The notes under the pieces are model-generated. The model searched no databases, was not told the origin of the DNA, and was given only the letters and a program-made list of their open reading frames with translations. From Borrelia hermsii DAH (GTDB lineage Bacteria; Spirochaetota; Spirochaetia; Borreliales; Borreliaceae): 25,951 nucleotides of DNA. The stretch's first letter is position 1; each line of letters opens with the position of its first letter. Both the position numbers and the translations under genes were made by a program. Shown here in pieces: positions 1 to 9,102 of this stretch. The stretch spans positions 1 to 25,951 of the forward strand of contig NZ_CP073143.1 in NCBI RefSeq assembly GCF_023035675.1. Direction: 5' to 3'.

Positions 1-31
1 TATAATTTGTTATTAGTATGAGATTCTTTGA

Positions 32-195
32 ATTATAATATTGACTAAAGTTGCTATGAAAATGTACAAAGTTGATACCAAAATGAACAAAGTTGCCACG
101 AAAATGAACAAAGTTGATTTTTTTCATTTCTTATTTTTATGAGTTGACGCCAAAATGGACAAAGTTGCTATGAAAATGCACCATAGTTGTCACTA
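32..195 (+). pseudogene. Bdr-like repeat remnant
   Basis: A 21-bp unit (consensus AAAGTTGNNACNAAAATGNAC) recurs at 47-67, 68-88 and 89-109, and again at 143-181 in the same frame. Read on +, each unit gives seven residues of the type KVDTKMN, KVATKMN or VDAKMDK. This is the flavour of the Lys-Ile/Val-Asp repeats in Borrelia direct repeat (Bdr) proteins, which are small plasmid-encoded, probably membrane-anchored proteins. The frame opens after a TGA at 29-31, is broken by a TGA at 140-142 and ends at TAA near 194. There is no start codon with an RBS and no C-terminal membrane anchor, so this is a relic. The Bdr assignment is from repeat character only. Any 21-bp tandem repeat could look similar. 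Confidence 0.45.
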
Positions 196-239
196 AAATA
201 TACCAAAGTTGACATTTTTATAAATAAATATATATTTGC

Positions 240-715
240 ATACCAATGATTAGTATAAAAAATATTTTTACTAAAATCAAACCTAAAAAATTTATTACCA
301 AAATATCTACTACTTATTCATTTGAAATAAATCCTAAAGAAATTATGCCTTTCTCTAAAATTACCTCTAATTTTCTATTAGCAAACATTCCTTTGCCCAT
401 ATCATCCTAAAAAGAATCAAAATCATACTTTTGAATTACTTTTCATTTTCCCTTTGAATTATTATATCAACTGATATTCAGCTATAAATCAAATAATATA
501 GAACTTATAAAATATTTATGTCATAATTATTAATGAAAAGGAAAGGGCTTATATGCAAATGATGTACTATTTAACAATAATATAATTCTATTGATCTTTT
601 ATAAAGATCGGCTAGTAATTTACTTAAAACATGCTATTTTTAAGTCTTTCTAGAATTATTTAATAACTGCTTTTTTTAATAAAAAAGCAATCTAGACAAC
701 AGGGGAAATGATAAA
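240..715. other. Gene-free stretch with small hairpins
   Basis: No credible gene is seen. A 28-codon open stretch on - (about 314-400, beginning MGKGMFANRKLEVILEKG) looks protein-like but is too short to assign. Two perfect stem-loops are visible. GATCTTT/AAAGATC lies at 593-609. GCTTTTTT/AAAAAAGC lies at 669-688 with a 4-nt loop, just before the broken lipoprotein gene. Confidence 0.4.
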
Positions 716-720
716 TACAT

Positions 721-1411
721 GCAATTAAAGACAAAGTATTTAGCTTAAGTTTACTTTTAAGTTTTATTAGTTGTAATTTAATATTTAATGGTGAACTTAA
801 AGATAAATCCGTTAATTTTACCTGATAAAATTTACTCTACATTGGAAACTAATGAAGAAACTATTGTTTTGCTTCTAGCAAGAAGCAAAACAATACTACT
901 AAAAAGTCAAGTGGTAAAGGCTCTACATCAAGAAATAGAAAAGCTATAAAAAGTTCAAGAGCCTCTATGCTTGATGATATTTTAAGCGGTCAAGAAGAGC
1001 ATTTGTCACACTCTGTTGGAAAAGTAGTGAAATTTCAGCAGGTATAGTATAAGTGGCTTTGCTGGGGGGTACTCTTAGGAGACACAAATTACTTAAGTCT
1101 CGGTGGCACAACACCTATTAACATTAATTACAATTCATATCCGGGCACAGTTTTGGAACTACTTCGAACAACAATTCTCTTCAATAAGTACAATTGAAGA
1201 AAGTCTAAATAATGCTACACATCTTACTACTAATAATTTTGGTTACCAAAAAGAACAGCAAGCAAAGACAAAATGAGATAAGCTTAAAAAAGGCGTAAGT
1301 TCTTTGATTCCAAAAGTTCAAGAAAGTAATAAAAATACCTATAAAACATACGAAGAAATAGAATTTATAAAAACGTATCCCAAAGACCAAAATGAGTTAG
1401 AACAAACTTGA
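721..1411 (+). pseudogene. Broken lipoprotein gene
   Basis: Several + strand frames together read like one decayed surface lipoprotein. The leader can be rebuilt across a frameshift near 745 as MQLKTKYL then SLSLLLSFISCN, a spirochaetal signal peptide ending in a Cys. Downstream is a Lys/Ser-rich piece (KSSGKGSTSRNRKAIKSSR, about 900-960), then a frame from about 1160 to TGA at 1409-1411 containing KKGVSSLIPKVQESNKNTYK, itself interrupted by a TGA near 1274 that could have been TGG (Trp). At least three lesions make it non-functional. The leader resembles that of BBK32/Fbp fibronectin-binding lipoproteins, but the rest gives no support, so the family stays open. Confidence 0.5.
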
Positions 1412-1471
1412 CGGTACTACTGATGCTAGATAAGTTTACCTTTAAATTAAGTACTTTAAATAAAAATTACT

Positions 1472-1498
1472 AAGATAGGCCACAAGTAAGCCTATCTT
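1472..1498 (+). terminator. Terminator-like stem-loop
   Basis: Nine-bp perfect arms AAGATAGGC and GCCTATCTT enclose a 9-nt loop, with the second arm running into TTT. It lies about 60 bp after the end of the broken lipoprotein gene, the expected place for its terminator. The T-run is short. Confidence 0.5.
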
Positions 1499-1812
1499 TA
1501 CTGTTAATACATATATTCGTTTATTAGAGACTAGAATATAATTTACAACAACAAGATAAAGGACCTTATGTATAAAAGATAGGTATCTTAATAACACCAC
1601 CTAAACAATTAACTTTAGACCATAGAACTTATGATAAGAATTTATATTATCCAAAATACCATTGATAGAAATATCCTCAGCTGGTGCTGCAACATCAGGA
1701 ATTGAATCTTTAGTCACAATGTTTTACTTTGATTTATTACTACTTAAGTTAAATAATGCCATAAAGAAGTTTCGCTTATTATACAATATTAAGCTTATCT
1801 TGTAGTTTGTAT

Positions 1813-1988
1813 ATTCATTTATCTTCCCTCTTAATGCTTCTCTCCTCGATACGAAATTCTCGCTGCCTGAACTATTCCTGCGTCACTACCCATATAGTCA
1901 ATAGACTTTAAAAAACCTTTGTCTAAAACCTTATATTCCTGATTTAATAAGCTCTCTTTCTCGATCTCAGTATTCAACAAAGCATATC
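1813..1988 (-). pseudogene. thyX: thyX 5' fragment (flavin-dependent thymidylate synthase)
   Basis: On -, a frame of about 50 codons ends at TAA 1833-1831 and reads [19 protein letters not shown] then [15 protein letters not shown]. This is the N-terminus of ThyX, the FAD-dependent enzyme that methylates dUMP to dTMP with methylene-tetrahydrofolate. After the stop, another frame continues IKREDK, as expected for ThyX after a frameshift. The catalytic core, including the RHRxxSxxxxSxR signature and FAD/dUMP-binding residues, is missing, so it cannot be active. Borrelia carries thyX on plasmids (BBA76 on lp54 in B. burgdorferi), which fits. The decay suggests a functional copy elsewhere or dependence on host thymidine. 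Confidence 0.72.
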
Positions 1989-2141
1989 CCCATAAACCTT
2001 TAAAATAACCTATTGGTATCTAAATAATTAAACCTAAGAACATTACATTTATTTAAATAAATCTATAAGAGCTCCCTTTTTACAGGAAACTCTTATTTCA
2101 AAAACTAATGTTAGAATCTACTTAAGTACCTTTTTTATCTC

Positions 2142-3002
2142 TCAACTCGCTAGAGAAGATTTTGCCTCCTCAATGAGTTCTTCTATCTCTTTCTTTTTTC
2201 CCTTTGCTTCATTAAGCTTTATAGAAGAAGATTCTAATTGTCCTAAAGAATTTTCTGCATATCGTTGTGCTTCTCTGGATAATTGTACTAGTAAATAATT
2301 AGCTACTCTTCTGAAAGAAGACCGTAATGCATTTTTTAATCTTTCAGCAATAGCTTCTTTTAAAGTCTCTTGTGCTTTCTCAAAAAAGAATTTTGCAGAC
2401 TGTAGCTCGTTAAGTCCTTCTTCAACTTGATTTATAAGTCTTTCAAGTTCAAGATTTATCTTTAACTTATTTTGCAATTGAATTAGATTCTGTCTCTCTA
2501 TCCTACTTTTTCGAGGATAACTATTTGTTTTCCTTTGGATGTCTGAGAGTATATCATAAAAACTAGATTCTAATTGCTCATATTCACCTTTTAGTTTACA
2601 TGCGTCCTCAATTAATTTAGCAAATTCATAATTACCAAGAGCACTTTTTACCTTTTCAATTTCTGCTTCTGCTTCCTTTTCTTCTTTAGTACTTGGAATT
2701 AAATCTTTTTCTTCTATTTCTATCGTTTCTTGTTGGGAATATTGAAATACCGGAATAAAATCATTAACAGGTGCTACAGGCTCGCCCTGAACCACTTGAC
2801 GTACTCCTCCTTCTTCCATATTTTCAACAAAATCTACTTGCTCTTCTTCACCTTCCTGTTCATGGCCTGCACCTTCTATATTTTTATTTTCTTCTAAAAA
2901 TTTTTCCCTCGCTTTGCTTAGCAATGCATTAAGGGCATCTATATCACATGATAACAAACACAATAACGTCAACATAAATACTGCTAAAATACTCTTCTTC
3001 AC
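2142..3002 (-). CDS. Surface lipoprotein, coiled-coil, 286 aa
   Basis: A spirochaetal lipoprotein. MKKSILAVFMLTLLCLLSC is a charged n-region, hydrophobic core and lipobox LLSC, giving Cys19 as the lipidated residue after signal peptidase II. Residues 35-110 are acidic and low-complexity. Residues 110-286 are almost entirely Lys/Glu/Leu/Gln-rich helix, likely coiled coil. The start is GTG (3002-3000): an ATG two bases upstream runs into TGA, while GGGGG lies a suitable distance before GTG. The overall look resembles the Borrelia virulent-strain-associated/P35-type plasmid lipoproteins. I cannot name the family with certainty, and its partner is unknown. It stands alone, with its own promoter and a palindrome in the predicted 5' leader. 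Confidence 0.85.
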   Translation of the reverse strand: MKKSILAVFMLTLLCLLSCDIDALNALLSKAREKFLEENKNIEGAGHEQEGEEEQVDFVENMEEGGVRQVVQGEPVAPVNDFIPVFQYSQQETIEIEEKDLIPSTKEEKEAEAEIEKVKSALGNYEFAKLIEDACKLKGEYEQLESSFYDILSDIQRKTNSYPRKSRIERQNLIQLQNKLKINLELERLINQVEEGLNELQSAKFFFEKAQETLKEAIAERLKNALRSSFRRVANYLLVQLSREAQRYAENSLGQLESSSIKLNEAKGKKKEIEELIEEAKSSLAS

Positions 3003-3030
3003 ATTTCCCCCTGAGATATCAAATTACTCG

Positions 3031-3064
3031 AATTGTTGTATCTCAATATTGAGATACAACAATT
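3031..3064. repeat. Perfect 34-bp palindrome in lipoprotein 5' leader
   Basis: The arms AATTGTTGTATCTCAAT and ATTGAGATACAACAATT are perfect reverse complements with no spacer. It begins about where transcription from the predicted promoter would start, and ends 28 bp before the GTG codon. It could be an operator for a dimeric regulator or form a hairpin at the very 5' end of the mRNA. There is no T-run, so a terminator is unlikely. Confidence 0.85.
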
Positions 3065-3071
3065 ACTGGTA

Positions 3072-3099
3072 AGCATATACCATTTACTATAAATTACAA
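3072..3099 (-). promoter_or_regulatory. Sigma-70-type promoter of the 286-aa lipoprotein gene
   Basis: On - the -35 is TTGTAA (3099-3094) and the -10 is TATGCT (3077-3072) with a 16-bp spacer. This would start transcription near 3064, at the outer edge of the 34-bp palindrome. It is inferred from consensus match and position only. Confidence 0.45.
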
Positions 3100-3237
3100 A
3101 AATAAATTTTGAAAAATGATACAATGATGCTGCCGATAAAATTGCAAAAAAAATCCCGAAACCTATGCTCTCTTATCAGAAGATACCACTCAAAAATTGA
3201 AAATAATAAAATAAATAATACCTTAATAACAGCTCTG

Positions 3238-3262
3238 AAAAAACGCTGGACATTTATCCAGC
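3238..3262 (-). terminator. Rho-independent terminator
   Basis: Read on -, GCTGGA/TCCAGC arms enclose a 6-nt loop and are followed by G and six Ts. It lies about 400 bp downstream of the 255-aa lipoprotein gene on the same strand and may end that transcript. The intervening 3263-3656 shows no credible gene. Confidence 0.6.
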
Positions 3263-3656
3263 ATCCTGCCTATTCTCTCATAATCTTTTAGGATCTTTGT
3301 AACTATTGCAACATGATATCCCTATTACCTATTTCTTCTATAATGAGATTTATTGCTTTACCAATAAAAGCCAATCTTTACATGCCTAACATTAAAATAA
3401 CAAACCTGAAAACACATTATATATTTTACTTTCCGGGTCAACTTAAGCCAAAATTAATTAATTTCCATGCTATTGTATTAATGCAATGCACAAACCAAAA
3501 TTTATTAGCTACACAAACTTAGATATCAACATATCTCTCCTCAACCCTTACAACCACAAATTGGACTAATTGGTGAACAATGGACTTACAAGCTCATATA
3601 TTAATATGACAAAGGCCTTAGCCCTAAAGCTAACCTCCTATATCCAAAAAAAGTTA

Positions 3657-4424
3657 TTATAACTCTCCTTTCTTAACCTTTCGAAGAATTCCTTCTAAAG
3701 CACTTAAAAGACTCTCCACATTACCTTGAATTTTAAAATAAAAATCATTTTTATCTTGCCTTTTACTATCAACAAATTTATTCTCAGTATCTATGTACTT
3801 ATCATATGTCTTAGGAGATAAATAATACATATTACTTTGCAAATCTTTATTAGCAAGATTCAAAGTTAAATTGATATCGCTCTTCTTCTTATCGATACTC
3901 TCTTTGAAAGAAATCAACCCATTGTAATCAAAAACAATGCATTGAGCACCAAGCAGACTTTTACTTGGGCTGGACAATAATTTACTAGGGCTAAAATCTA
4001 AAATAAATTTAACACCCAAAGAATCTAAATTTCTATCTTTTATTAAATACTCTTTAAGCTCTTTTAAAGTCTTAATACCCAATTTACCTGCACAAGTTGA
4101 ATCTATTAATAGACTAACCTTCCCAACAGTAAAACTACTAGTTCTATCCGAACTACTCTCATAAACACCCCTTCTTGTTGCAATATGTTGTCCGTATAAT
4201 ACTTGATAATAAGCCCGTGATGTAGCTTCGGAATTACTATCTACAAACTCAAACACTAAATCAGACTTTATAGGCAATTCTTCAATGTAATAATACTTAT
4301 GATTATCAAAAATCACCCCAGTATAATCCTTAATAAAACCAGATGATGGTTTACTAAATACACCATGACTACAACTAAATATCATAAATAACAAGGTCAA
4401 AACAATATTCTTCATAATTCTCAT
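3657..4424 (-). CDS. Predicted lipoprotein, 255 aa, unknown function
   Basis: The leader MRIMKNIVLTLLFMIFSC has a lipobox-like IFSC, with Cys18 as the likely lipidation site. The ATG at 4424 is chosen because AGGAGG lies five bases upstream. The alternative ATG at codon 4 is less well spaced. The mature part has no long coiled coil. It mixes beta-like and helical stretches (residues 30-150, with Tyr-rich YYYIEEL near 44) and ends with a Lys-rich tail. It is unlike the neighbouring lipoproteins, and I do not recognise the family. It is probably anchored in the periplasm or on the surface. It stands alone between gene-free stretches, with a terminator candidate downstream at 3238-3262. Confidence 0.8.
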   Translation of the reverse strand: MRIMKNIVLTLLFMIFSCSHGVFSKPSSGFIKDYTGVIFDNHKYYYIEELPIKSDLVFEFVDSNSEATSRAYYQVLYGQHIATRRGVYESSSDRTSSFTVGKVSLLIDSTCAGKLGIKTLKELKEYLIKDRNLDSLGVKFILDFSPSKLLSSPSKSLLGAQCIVFDYNGLISFKESIDKKKSDINLTLNLANKDLQSNMYYLSPKTYDKYIDTENKFVDSKRQDKNDFYFKIQGNVESLLSALEGILRKVKKGEL

Positions 4425-4541
4425 CCTAACCTCCTACGCAAATTAAAATCAACCTATATCAAAATACTAGTACACATTAATTAAAAAAAAATTCCCCCCA
4501 TACTTGAATATAAATAAGCAAACTAAGATTGGGTTATACTT

Positions 4542-4814
4542 TTACTTGTTTCCTATCTTATCATTAAGTCTTCTTTCAAAAAGAGAACTTAAAGTTTCAG
4601 TTCTTGCCTGAATTTCCTGATTTTTAAGCTGACTTTCCTTTTCCATATGTGCCATCCAATCATCAAGACCTTTATCTGTTCCATACTGTCTTTGGAACTC
4701 TCTAAATTCTCTATCTAACTGCGCAGTCGTATAATCAACTTGGGCCATAAATGCTTCAATATCCATTTGTTCAGACTTTAAGCTCTTCCTCTTAGGAAAT
4801 TTAATCACTTTCAT
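4542..4814 (-). CDS. Small soluble protein, 90 aa, unknown
   Basis: The frame is open from 4832, but only through a TTG codon. The ATG at 4814 fits better because AAGGA lies 7 bases upstream. The product is hydrophilic and mostly helical. A basic N-terminus (MKVIKFPKRKSLK) is followed by an amphipathic Gln/Glu/Arg-rich helix (AQLDREFREFQRQYG), then a second helix ending at DKIGNK. There is no signal peptide or membrane segment. It has a compact cytosolic look with a possible coiled coil, but I do not recognise it. It lies 118 bp upstream of the 255-aa lipoprotein gene on the same strand, so the two could share a transcript. Confidence 0.6.
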   Translation of the reverse strand: MKVIKFPKRKSLKSEQMDIEAFMAQVDYTTAQLDREFREFQRQYGTDKGLDDWMAHMEKESQLKNQEIQARTETLSSLFERRLNDKIGNK

Positions 4815-5062
4815 ATAATGATCCTTAAACAAGCAAGAATAAGATAAACGCTTTCATACTAATAAATCAAAACTACTTATATAGTATATATTATATATTA
4901 ATCCAAAACACATAATTTCGTAAACTACACTTGTATTTAACACAAAAAACCCCCAAGTCGCCCTACCTTAGTATTTCAAAACTTGTTTTATGCACAATGA
5001 CTATTGTGATACATATAAATCTAAAAATAGAGAAATCATAATCATATAAAGACCAATAAAGA

Positions 5063-5272
5063 ATGAAATTAATTAATATGAAATTAGTATTCCCAAAAAC
5101 CCGAGCTACAATTAAAGTAATATTAATATATGGGGCCCTTATGACTTCAATAATTGTGTATTCTTGTCTAACTTTATGCATAGCATATTTTTATAACACA
5201 ATAAAAAAAGTTACTTCTAGCTTACAAATAATTCCCCAAAAAAATTTTTCAAACCCCTTATCTGATGTTTGA
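5063..5272 (+). CDS. Possible small membrane protein, 69 aa
   Basis: A 69-codon frame starts MKLINMKLVF, has a basic stretch and then one clear hydrophobic segment (about residues 18-44, VILIYGALMTSIIVYSCLTL), and ends in a polar tail. A single-span inner-membrane protein is conceivable. The RBS is weak (AAAGA next to the ATG), and an overlapping frame on the other strand is as long, so this may be chance in AT-rich DNA. No family is recognised. Confidence 0.22.
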   Translation: MKLINMKLVFPKTRATIKVILIYGALMTSIIVYSCLTLCIAYFYNTIKKVTSSLQIIPQKNFSNPLSDV

Positions 5273-5476
5273 AATGCTAATTTTGACTTTATATTTATTC
5301 ACTGCCAACAAATATTACAAATATACTCTTATAGGAACAATAATTAGTTTTTGCATGCTTATATTCCTTAAATAACAAATCAATATAAACATACAAAAAC
5401 AATCAATAAGTCAGCCCAATTATATGTGGTGAATATATTCATTCTATCATATCTGTTAAGCAGATCAATGCTGTAA

Positions 5477-6125
5477 CATGAACTACTACTTTCTCTAAAA
5501 AGATTCTAGAAGTAGCTTTTATATCATTCTATGATAGCTTTTTTCCAAAAACGGAGCGCCATCCACTCATGGGCCGCAAGCTTAACTTCAGGCCGTTTTA
5601 ACCTTAGTTTTTATTTCTTTATAGTAATAATCCTTTAAAATAAGGATTGCATTTACACCTCTATCATACATAACATTGCAATTACCACGAATCCATTCCT
5701 CATCGCTCAATTTAAATTGATATTTTTATTGCCACAAACACTGCACAACTTGATAAAAGGAAAAAATCTATCTACTTTACACAAGTTAGATTTGTACCAC
5801 TTTGACTTTTATAATAATTGTCTTGTAAATTCATATCATCCTAAATCATTATTAGCTTTTAAAATTTAACTATGATAAGAAGCATATTCATTTATTACTA
5901 AAATTTATCCCTAATAAACAACCTCTAAGTTCATTAACAACCTAAAAACAATTTCTTCAAAGTCTATAAGAAAAAAATATTTTACATACTTGCATAAATA
6001 CTATTGGAAAAATTATTTTAGTATGAAAGTTATTGTCTTATCTCTACTGGAAGGGTCTTTATTAATATCATTAAGAAATACATACAAATTCAATAAATTA
6101 TCATGGCAAAGAATTCTCCACCTAA
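5477..6125 (-). pseudogene. IS605-type tnpB relic, copy 1
   Basis: Reading on -, broken frames preserve the C-terminal end of TnpB, the RNA-guided nuclease of IS200/IS605 elements. Visible are VDRFFP, LCSVCGNKNIN and EEWIRGNCNVMYDRGVNA. The last matches the zinc-ribbon and RuvC-III motif (CxxC, then HDRDxNA), but the first Cys of the second pair is Arg. Stops and frameshifts abound. Copies recur at 8430, 9876, 10902, 13190 and 15225. The TnpB 3' end (5477-5520) carries a small inverted repeat around TAGAAGTAG, like IS605 subterminal hairpins. No TnpA is present. Confidence 0.7.
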
Positions 6126-6477
6126 ATTTCATAAAAATTATAGACGGAAAATTCCTTGTCATCTTTTGTTAAACAGTAACTAACTTAGCTGAACATCGTG
6201 TCATAAGATAATTGCTGTCTGAATATTAAATTAATGTTTAAGCCCAAAACTTATAGAATGAATTCCTTATATCTATAAATTTAACTTAAACATCAATACT
6301 TTTAGGACAAATCAAATTCTCTTAAATCATTAAGAATGATTTAAATTTAAAAACTAAAAATAAATGGAAGTCGGTTTTAAATTTTACAAAAAAATACCCT
6401 ACAGAGCCACAAACCCATACTTTATATAACTTAACAACAATTCCCAATTGTGGGAAGTTTATGTACAAATTATCTAT
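6126..6477. other. Gene-free stretch
   Basis: AT-rich sequence between the tnpB relic and the stop of the 309-aa lipoprotein gene. I see no open frame, strong hairpin or promoter here that I would defend. Confidence 0.4.
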
Positions 6478-7407
6478 CTAATCTTCTCTTATAAGCGAAG
6501 CTTCAGCAAATTTAAAATCAAACGAAGGTGATAAAATTTCAATAGCATTAATACTATCCATACTAGATCTTATATCATCACCATTGAAATGGGCATCTAT
6601 CACAGACAAATAATTATCCAATGAAGGCTCAATTTCCTCACTTAAATCATTTTTTACTTCTGTATATTCTACTCTCACCTCATCACTCATCTTTAATGCA
6701 AGTTCCCCGCCATCTAAATTACCAAGATCTAAAATAATCTCATTTACAGATTCAAATTTCCTTATACTGTCTAAATTTTTATTTATTATGTTAAGCATAT
6801 TTTTAACTTCATCTTCATCTAGAACTAAAATCCGATTCAATTTATCGATCTTATTAGTCAAAGCTTTTTCCAAAAATTCTAATGCCTCTTTTTGTTTTTC
6901 ATTTAGATTATCTTTTAATCTTTGCTTAGATCTCTCTAATAAATCTTCTTCCAACATTATTCTTGAGACTACATCGTTATCTTTGCGGGTCTCAGAAACA
7001 ACCGCCCGTTCGCCTATATACTCTATACTATCTTGTAAGGAAAATAATAAACTATCCTGCAACAGATAATCATCTAACTCTTCCACTTCTAAAATATCTA
7101 CTCCTGCAAATTTTTGATCATCCACATGATCATTTAAAACTTCTTTTTTAATTACTCCTTTATCCCTATTGTCCACATCTATTTGATCAATATTATTCTT
7201 TTCTATTTGTTTTTTACTATCTTTAGAACGTTGCCAAATGGCTTTATCTCCCTGAAATTCATTCTGCTCAGAATCATTATTGTATAATGGCACATCTAAA
7301 CCATCTTCAAAAAATCGAATACTTACATTACCTTTCTTATCCACACTACAGCCACTTAAGGCAATAACCAAGCAAATAATACTCAAAAGATTTATCACAA
7401 CACTCAT
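6478..7407 (-). CDS. Acidic lipoprotein, 309 aa, unknown function
   Basis: Starting at ATG 7407, the leader MSVVINLLSIICLVIALSGC ends in a classic lipobox LSGC, making Cys20 the lipidated residue. The frame is also open three codons further from a TTG (7416). GGGA is the only RBS-like run nearby and is set rather far back. Residues 20-110 are Asp/Lys/Asn-rich and probably flexible. Residues 150-225 form a helical, Lys/Glu-rich segment (LNEKQKEALEFLEKAL). The C-terminus is acidic and ends SLIRED. It is probably surface-exposed or periplasmic. The length and domain order do not let me name a Borrelia lipoprotein family. Confidence 0.78.
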   Translation of the reverse strand: MSVVINLLSIICLVIALSGCSVDKKGNVSIRFFEDGLDVPLYNNDSEQNEFQGDKAIWQRSKDSKKQIEKNNIDQIDVDNRDKGVIKKEVLNDHVDDQKFAGVDILEVEELDDYLLQDSLLFSLQDSIEYIGERAVVSETRKDNDVVSRIMLEEDLLERSKQRLKDNLNEKQKEALEFLEKALTNKIDKLNRILVLDEDEVKNMLNIINKNLDSIRKFESVNEIILDLGNLDGGELALKMSDEVRVEYTEVKNDLSEEIEPSLDNYLSVIDAHFNGDDIRSSMDSINAIEILSPSFDFKFAEASLIRED

Positions 7408-7564
7408 CAATAACAATTTCCCATTCTACTACAAAATTATAAATTTTAAAACCTTAGTTATCAACAACTTAGAATTACTATCAGCATAGAAACACTCCTG
7501 ATTGCATTTATGATATCAACAAAAACCAATGGGACTTAAATACATGAATTTCAACTTTCTGAAA

Positions 7565-8191
7565 TTAAAGAAAACTAAAATTATTCAGAATATCTCTTAC
7601 CAAACAGGTCAATATACCAAGCTTTTCAAGCTCCATAATGATCAATTCAGGAAAAGAAGAAATACTCTTTGTAGCATCGGTTACTAAATAAGATTGAAAT
7701 CCTAAATTATAGGCATCAATGATTGTTTCCTTTACGCAAAAGTCCAACGCTAAGCCTACCATAAACACCGTGTCAATTGCATTGGATTGAAGATAATCCA
7801 AAAGGCCCGTTGACTTTTTCTTACTAGAATCATCATAAAATCCACTGTAGCTGTCATAATTTCTGTCCTGTCCCTTTAGAAAAACAGCCTTTACTTTCTT
7901 AACATCCAAATCCTTTGGAAATTCTGCTCCCCATGTATTTTGAACACAATGCTTAGGCCAACCCCTACAATTAGTATCACTTAAAAAACTTATGTGATTC
8001 TCGCAATGCCAATCTTTAGTCGCAACAATATGCTCAAAACAATTCTGAAGTTGGTTTACCAAAGGGATAATGTCATTACCATGGGGAACAGAAAGAGCCC
8101 CAGATTCCAAAAAATCGTTTTGAATATCTATTAAAACTAATGCGACATTCTTTAAAGTCAAATGCGAAAATGATTTCTCCATCAAATTCAT
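7565..8191 (-). CDS. pncA: Nicotinamidase
   Basis: This enzyme hydrolyses nicotinamide to nicotinic acid and ammonia, feeding NAD salvage in the cytosol. The 208-aa product has the full isochorismatase-family layout. The catalytic triad is Asp22 (VLIDIQNDF), Lys106 (FLKGQD) and Cys152 (ALDFCV). The metal site is Asp60-Trp-His62 with His81. The cis-peptide region GLALDFCV is intact and nothing looks truncated. B. burgdorferi carries the equivalent gene (BBE22) on lp25, where it is needed for mammalian infection because Borrelia lacks de novo NAD synthesis. If this is the only copy here, the plasmid would be hard to lose. The start ATG 8191 has a weak upstream GTAGGT. It is transcribed alone. 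Confidence 0.95.
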   Translation of the reverse strand: MNLMEKSFSHLTLKNVALVLIDIQNDFLESGALSVPHGNDIIPLVNQLQNCFEHIVATKDWHCENHISFLSDTNCRGWPKHCVQNTWGAEFPKDLDVKKVKAVFLKGQDRNYDSYSGFYDDSSKKKSTGLLDYLQSNAIDTVFMVGLALDFCVKETIIDAYNLGFQSYLVTDATKSISSFPELIIMELEKLGILTCLVRDILNNFSFL

Positions 8192-8429
8192 TATTGTACC
8201 TACTCAAAATATAAAGATCATTGCTTCAAAATATTGCCAATCATATATAAAATGACACAGGGATATAAATTTTGATATAAAAACAAAAAGAGACGCTTAA
8301 AAAGCCTATATCCTATAAAAATATTATAAAATAATAATCCGCTTTAGAGTAAAAAATGCATTTAATATTATAATTAATATTTCCCAAATTTAGTAATTCA
8401 ATCTTTTTAAGAATGCCTACTAAATCAAA

Positions 8430-8625
8430 GTGAACTACTACTTTCTCTAAAGAAAAGATTATAGAAGTAGCTTTTTGTATCATTCCATAATAGCTTTTTA
8501 GGCTCCAAGAACACTATATCCACTAGGCATGATCAACAGATTTAACTTCAAGCGGTTTTAACCTTAGTTTTTATTTCTCTAATTGTAACTTAACGCTGGG
8601 GTAAAAAATTCTCCATCTATAGTTA
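8430..8625 (-). mobile_element. IS605 relic copy 2, internally deleted (MITE-like)
   Basis: The outer end TGAACTACTACTTTCTCTAA matches copy 1. The same block running into CCTTAGTTTTTATTTCT follows, after which the tnpB body is missing. The sequence passes directly to AATTCTCCATCTATAG, a string that also borders copy 6 (15211-15228). Both ends joined with almost nothing between them is the structure of a miniature, non-autonomous derivative. Confidence 0.5.
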
Positions 8626-8627
8626 AA

Positions 8628-8701
8628 AAGTCACATCCATAATGCTTGACCATTAGAATGTGACTTGAAGAATTACATTAAGTTGCGACTGACTTTGTCG
8701 C
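8628..8701. repeat. Two adjacent stem-loops
   Basis: The first is AAGTCACAT/ATGTGACTT (8628-8636 with 8658-8666), with a shorter inner pairing TAATG/CATTA in its loop. The second is GCGAC/GTCGC (8685-8701) with a 7-nt loop. They directly follow the short IS relic and could be element-end structures or an RNA fold. The rest of 8702-9102 holds no gene that I can support. Confidence 0.5.
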
Positions 8702-9102
8702 TTCTAATATATTATTTATTACTTTAGCTAATAAAACTACTCTTATAGTTTACTTGTTATTAAGCTACTAATTTTTATATTAAAATCCTACAAGAACTAC
8801 TGTGTCCAATATAAGAGTGGCTATTAAAATTTATTATAAGACATTGATAAAAGAATTACCTATTTTGTTATCAAAACTCTTTTTCACAATACCTCTCCTT
8901 ATCTGAAATAAAAGTCTTAGTATATATTGAATCACATCACAAGTTTTTTGTCAATTTAAATTAAATTTTATTAATAAAAATCCTGGATTTAATGTTAATC
9001 TTGTTATACTCAATAATACTAGACGAAACACAAAAAGTCATGACTTTAAAATATAAAGTCTGATGATACCAGTCTTAAGTTATAATTTTAATTACATTAA
9101 AT

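Noticed and set aside
47..210. CRISPR array from the short repeats
   Set aside because: The units are contiguous tandem 21-mers without spacers of even length, no cas genes are present, and the frame is coding.
1205..1390. A 61-codon Phe-rich minus-strand frame
   Set aside because: It is antisense to the broken lipoprotein gene, whose + strand reading is clearly more protein-like.
3109..3522. Two + strand frames of 60 and 69 codons
   Set aside because: No RBS, biased AT-rich composition and no recognisable domain. A minus-strand terminator lies inside the first.
5990..6172. A 60-codon + strand frame
   Set aside because: It lies antisense at the edge of tnpB relic copy 1. Equivalent sequence in the other copies is broken.
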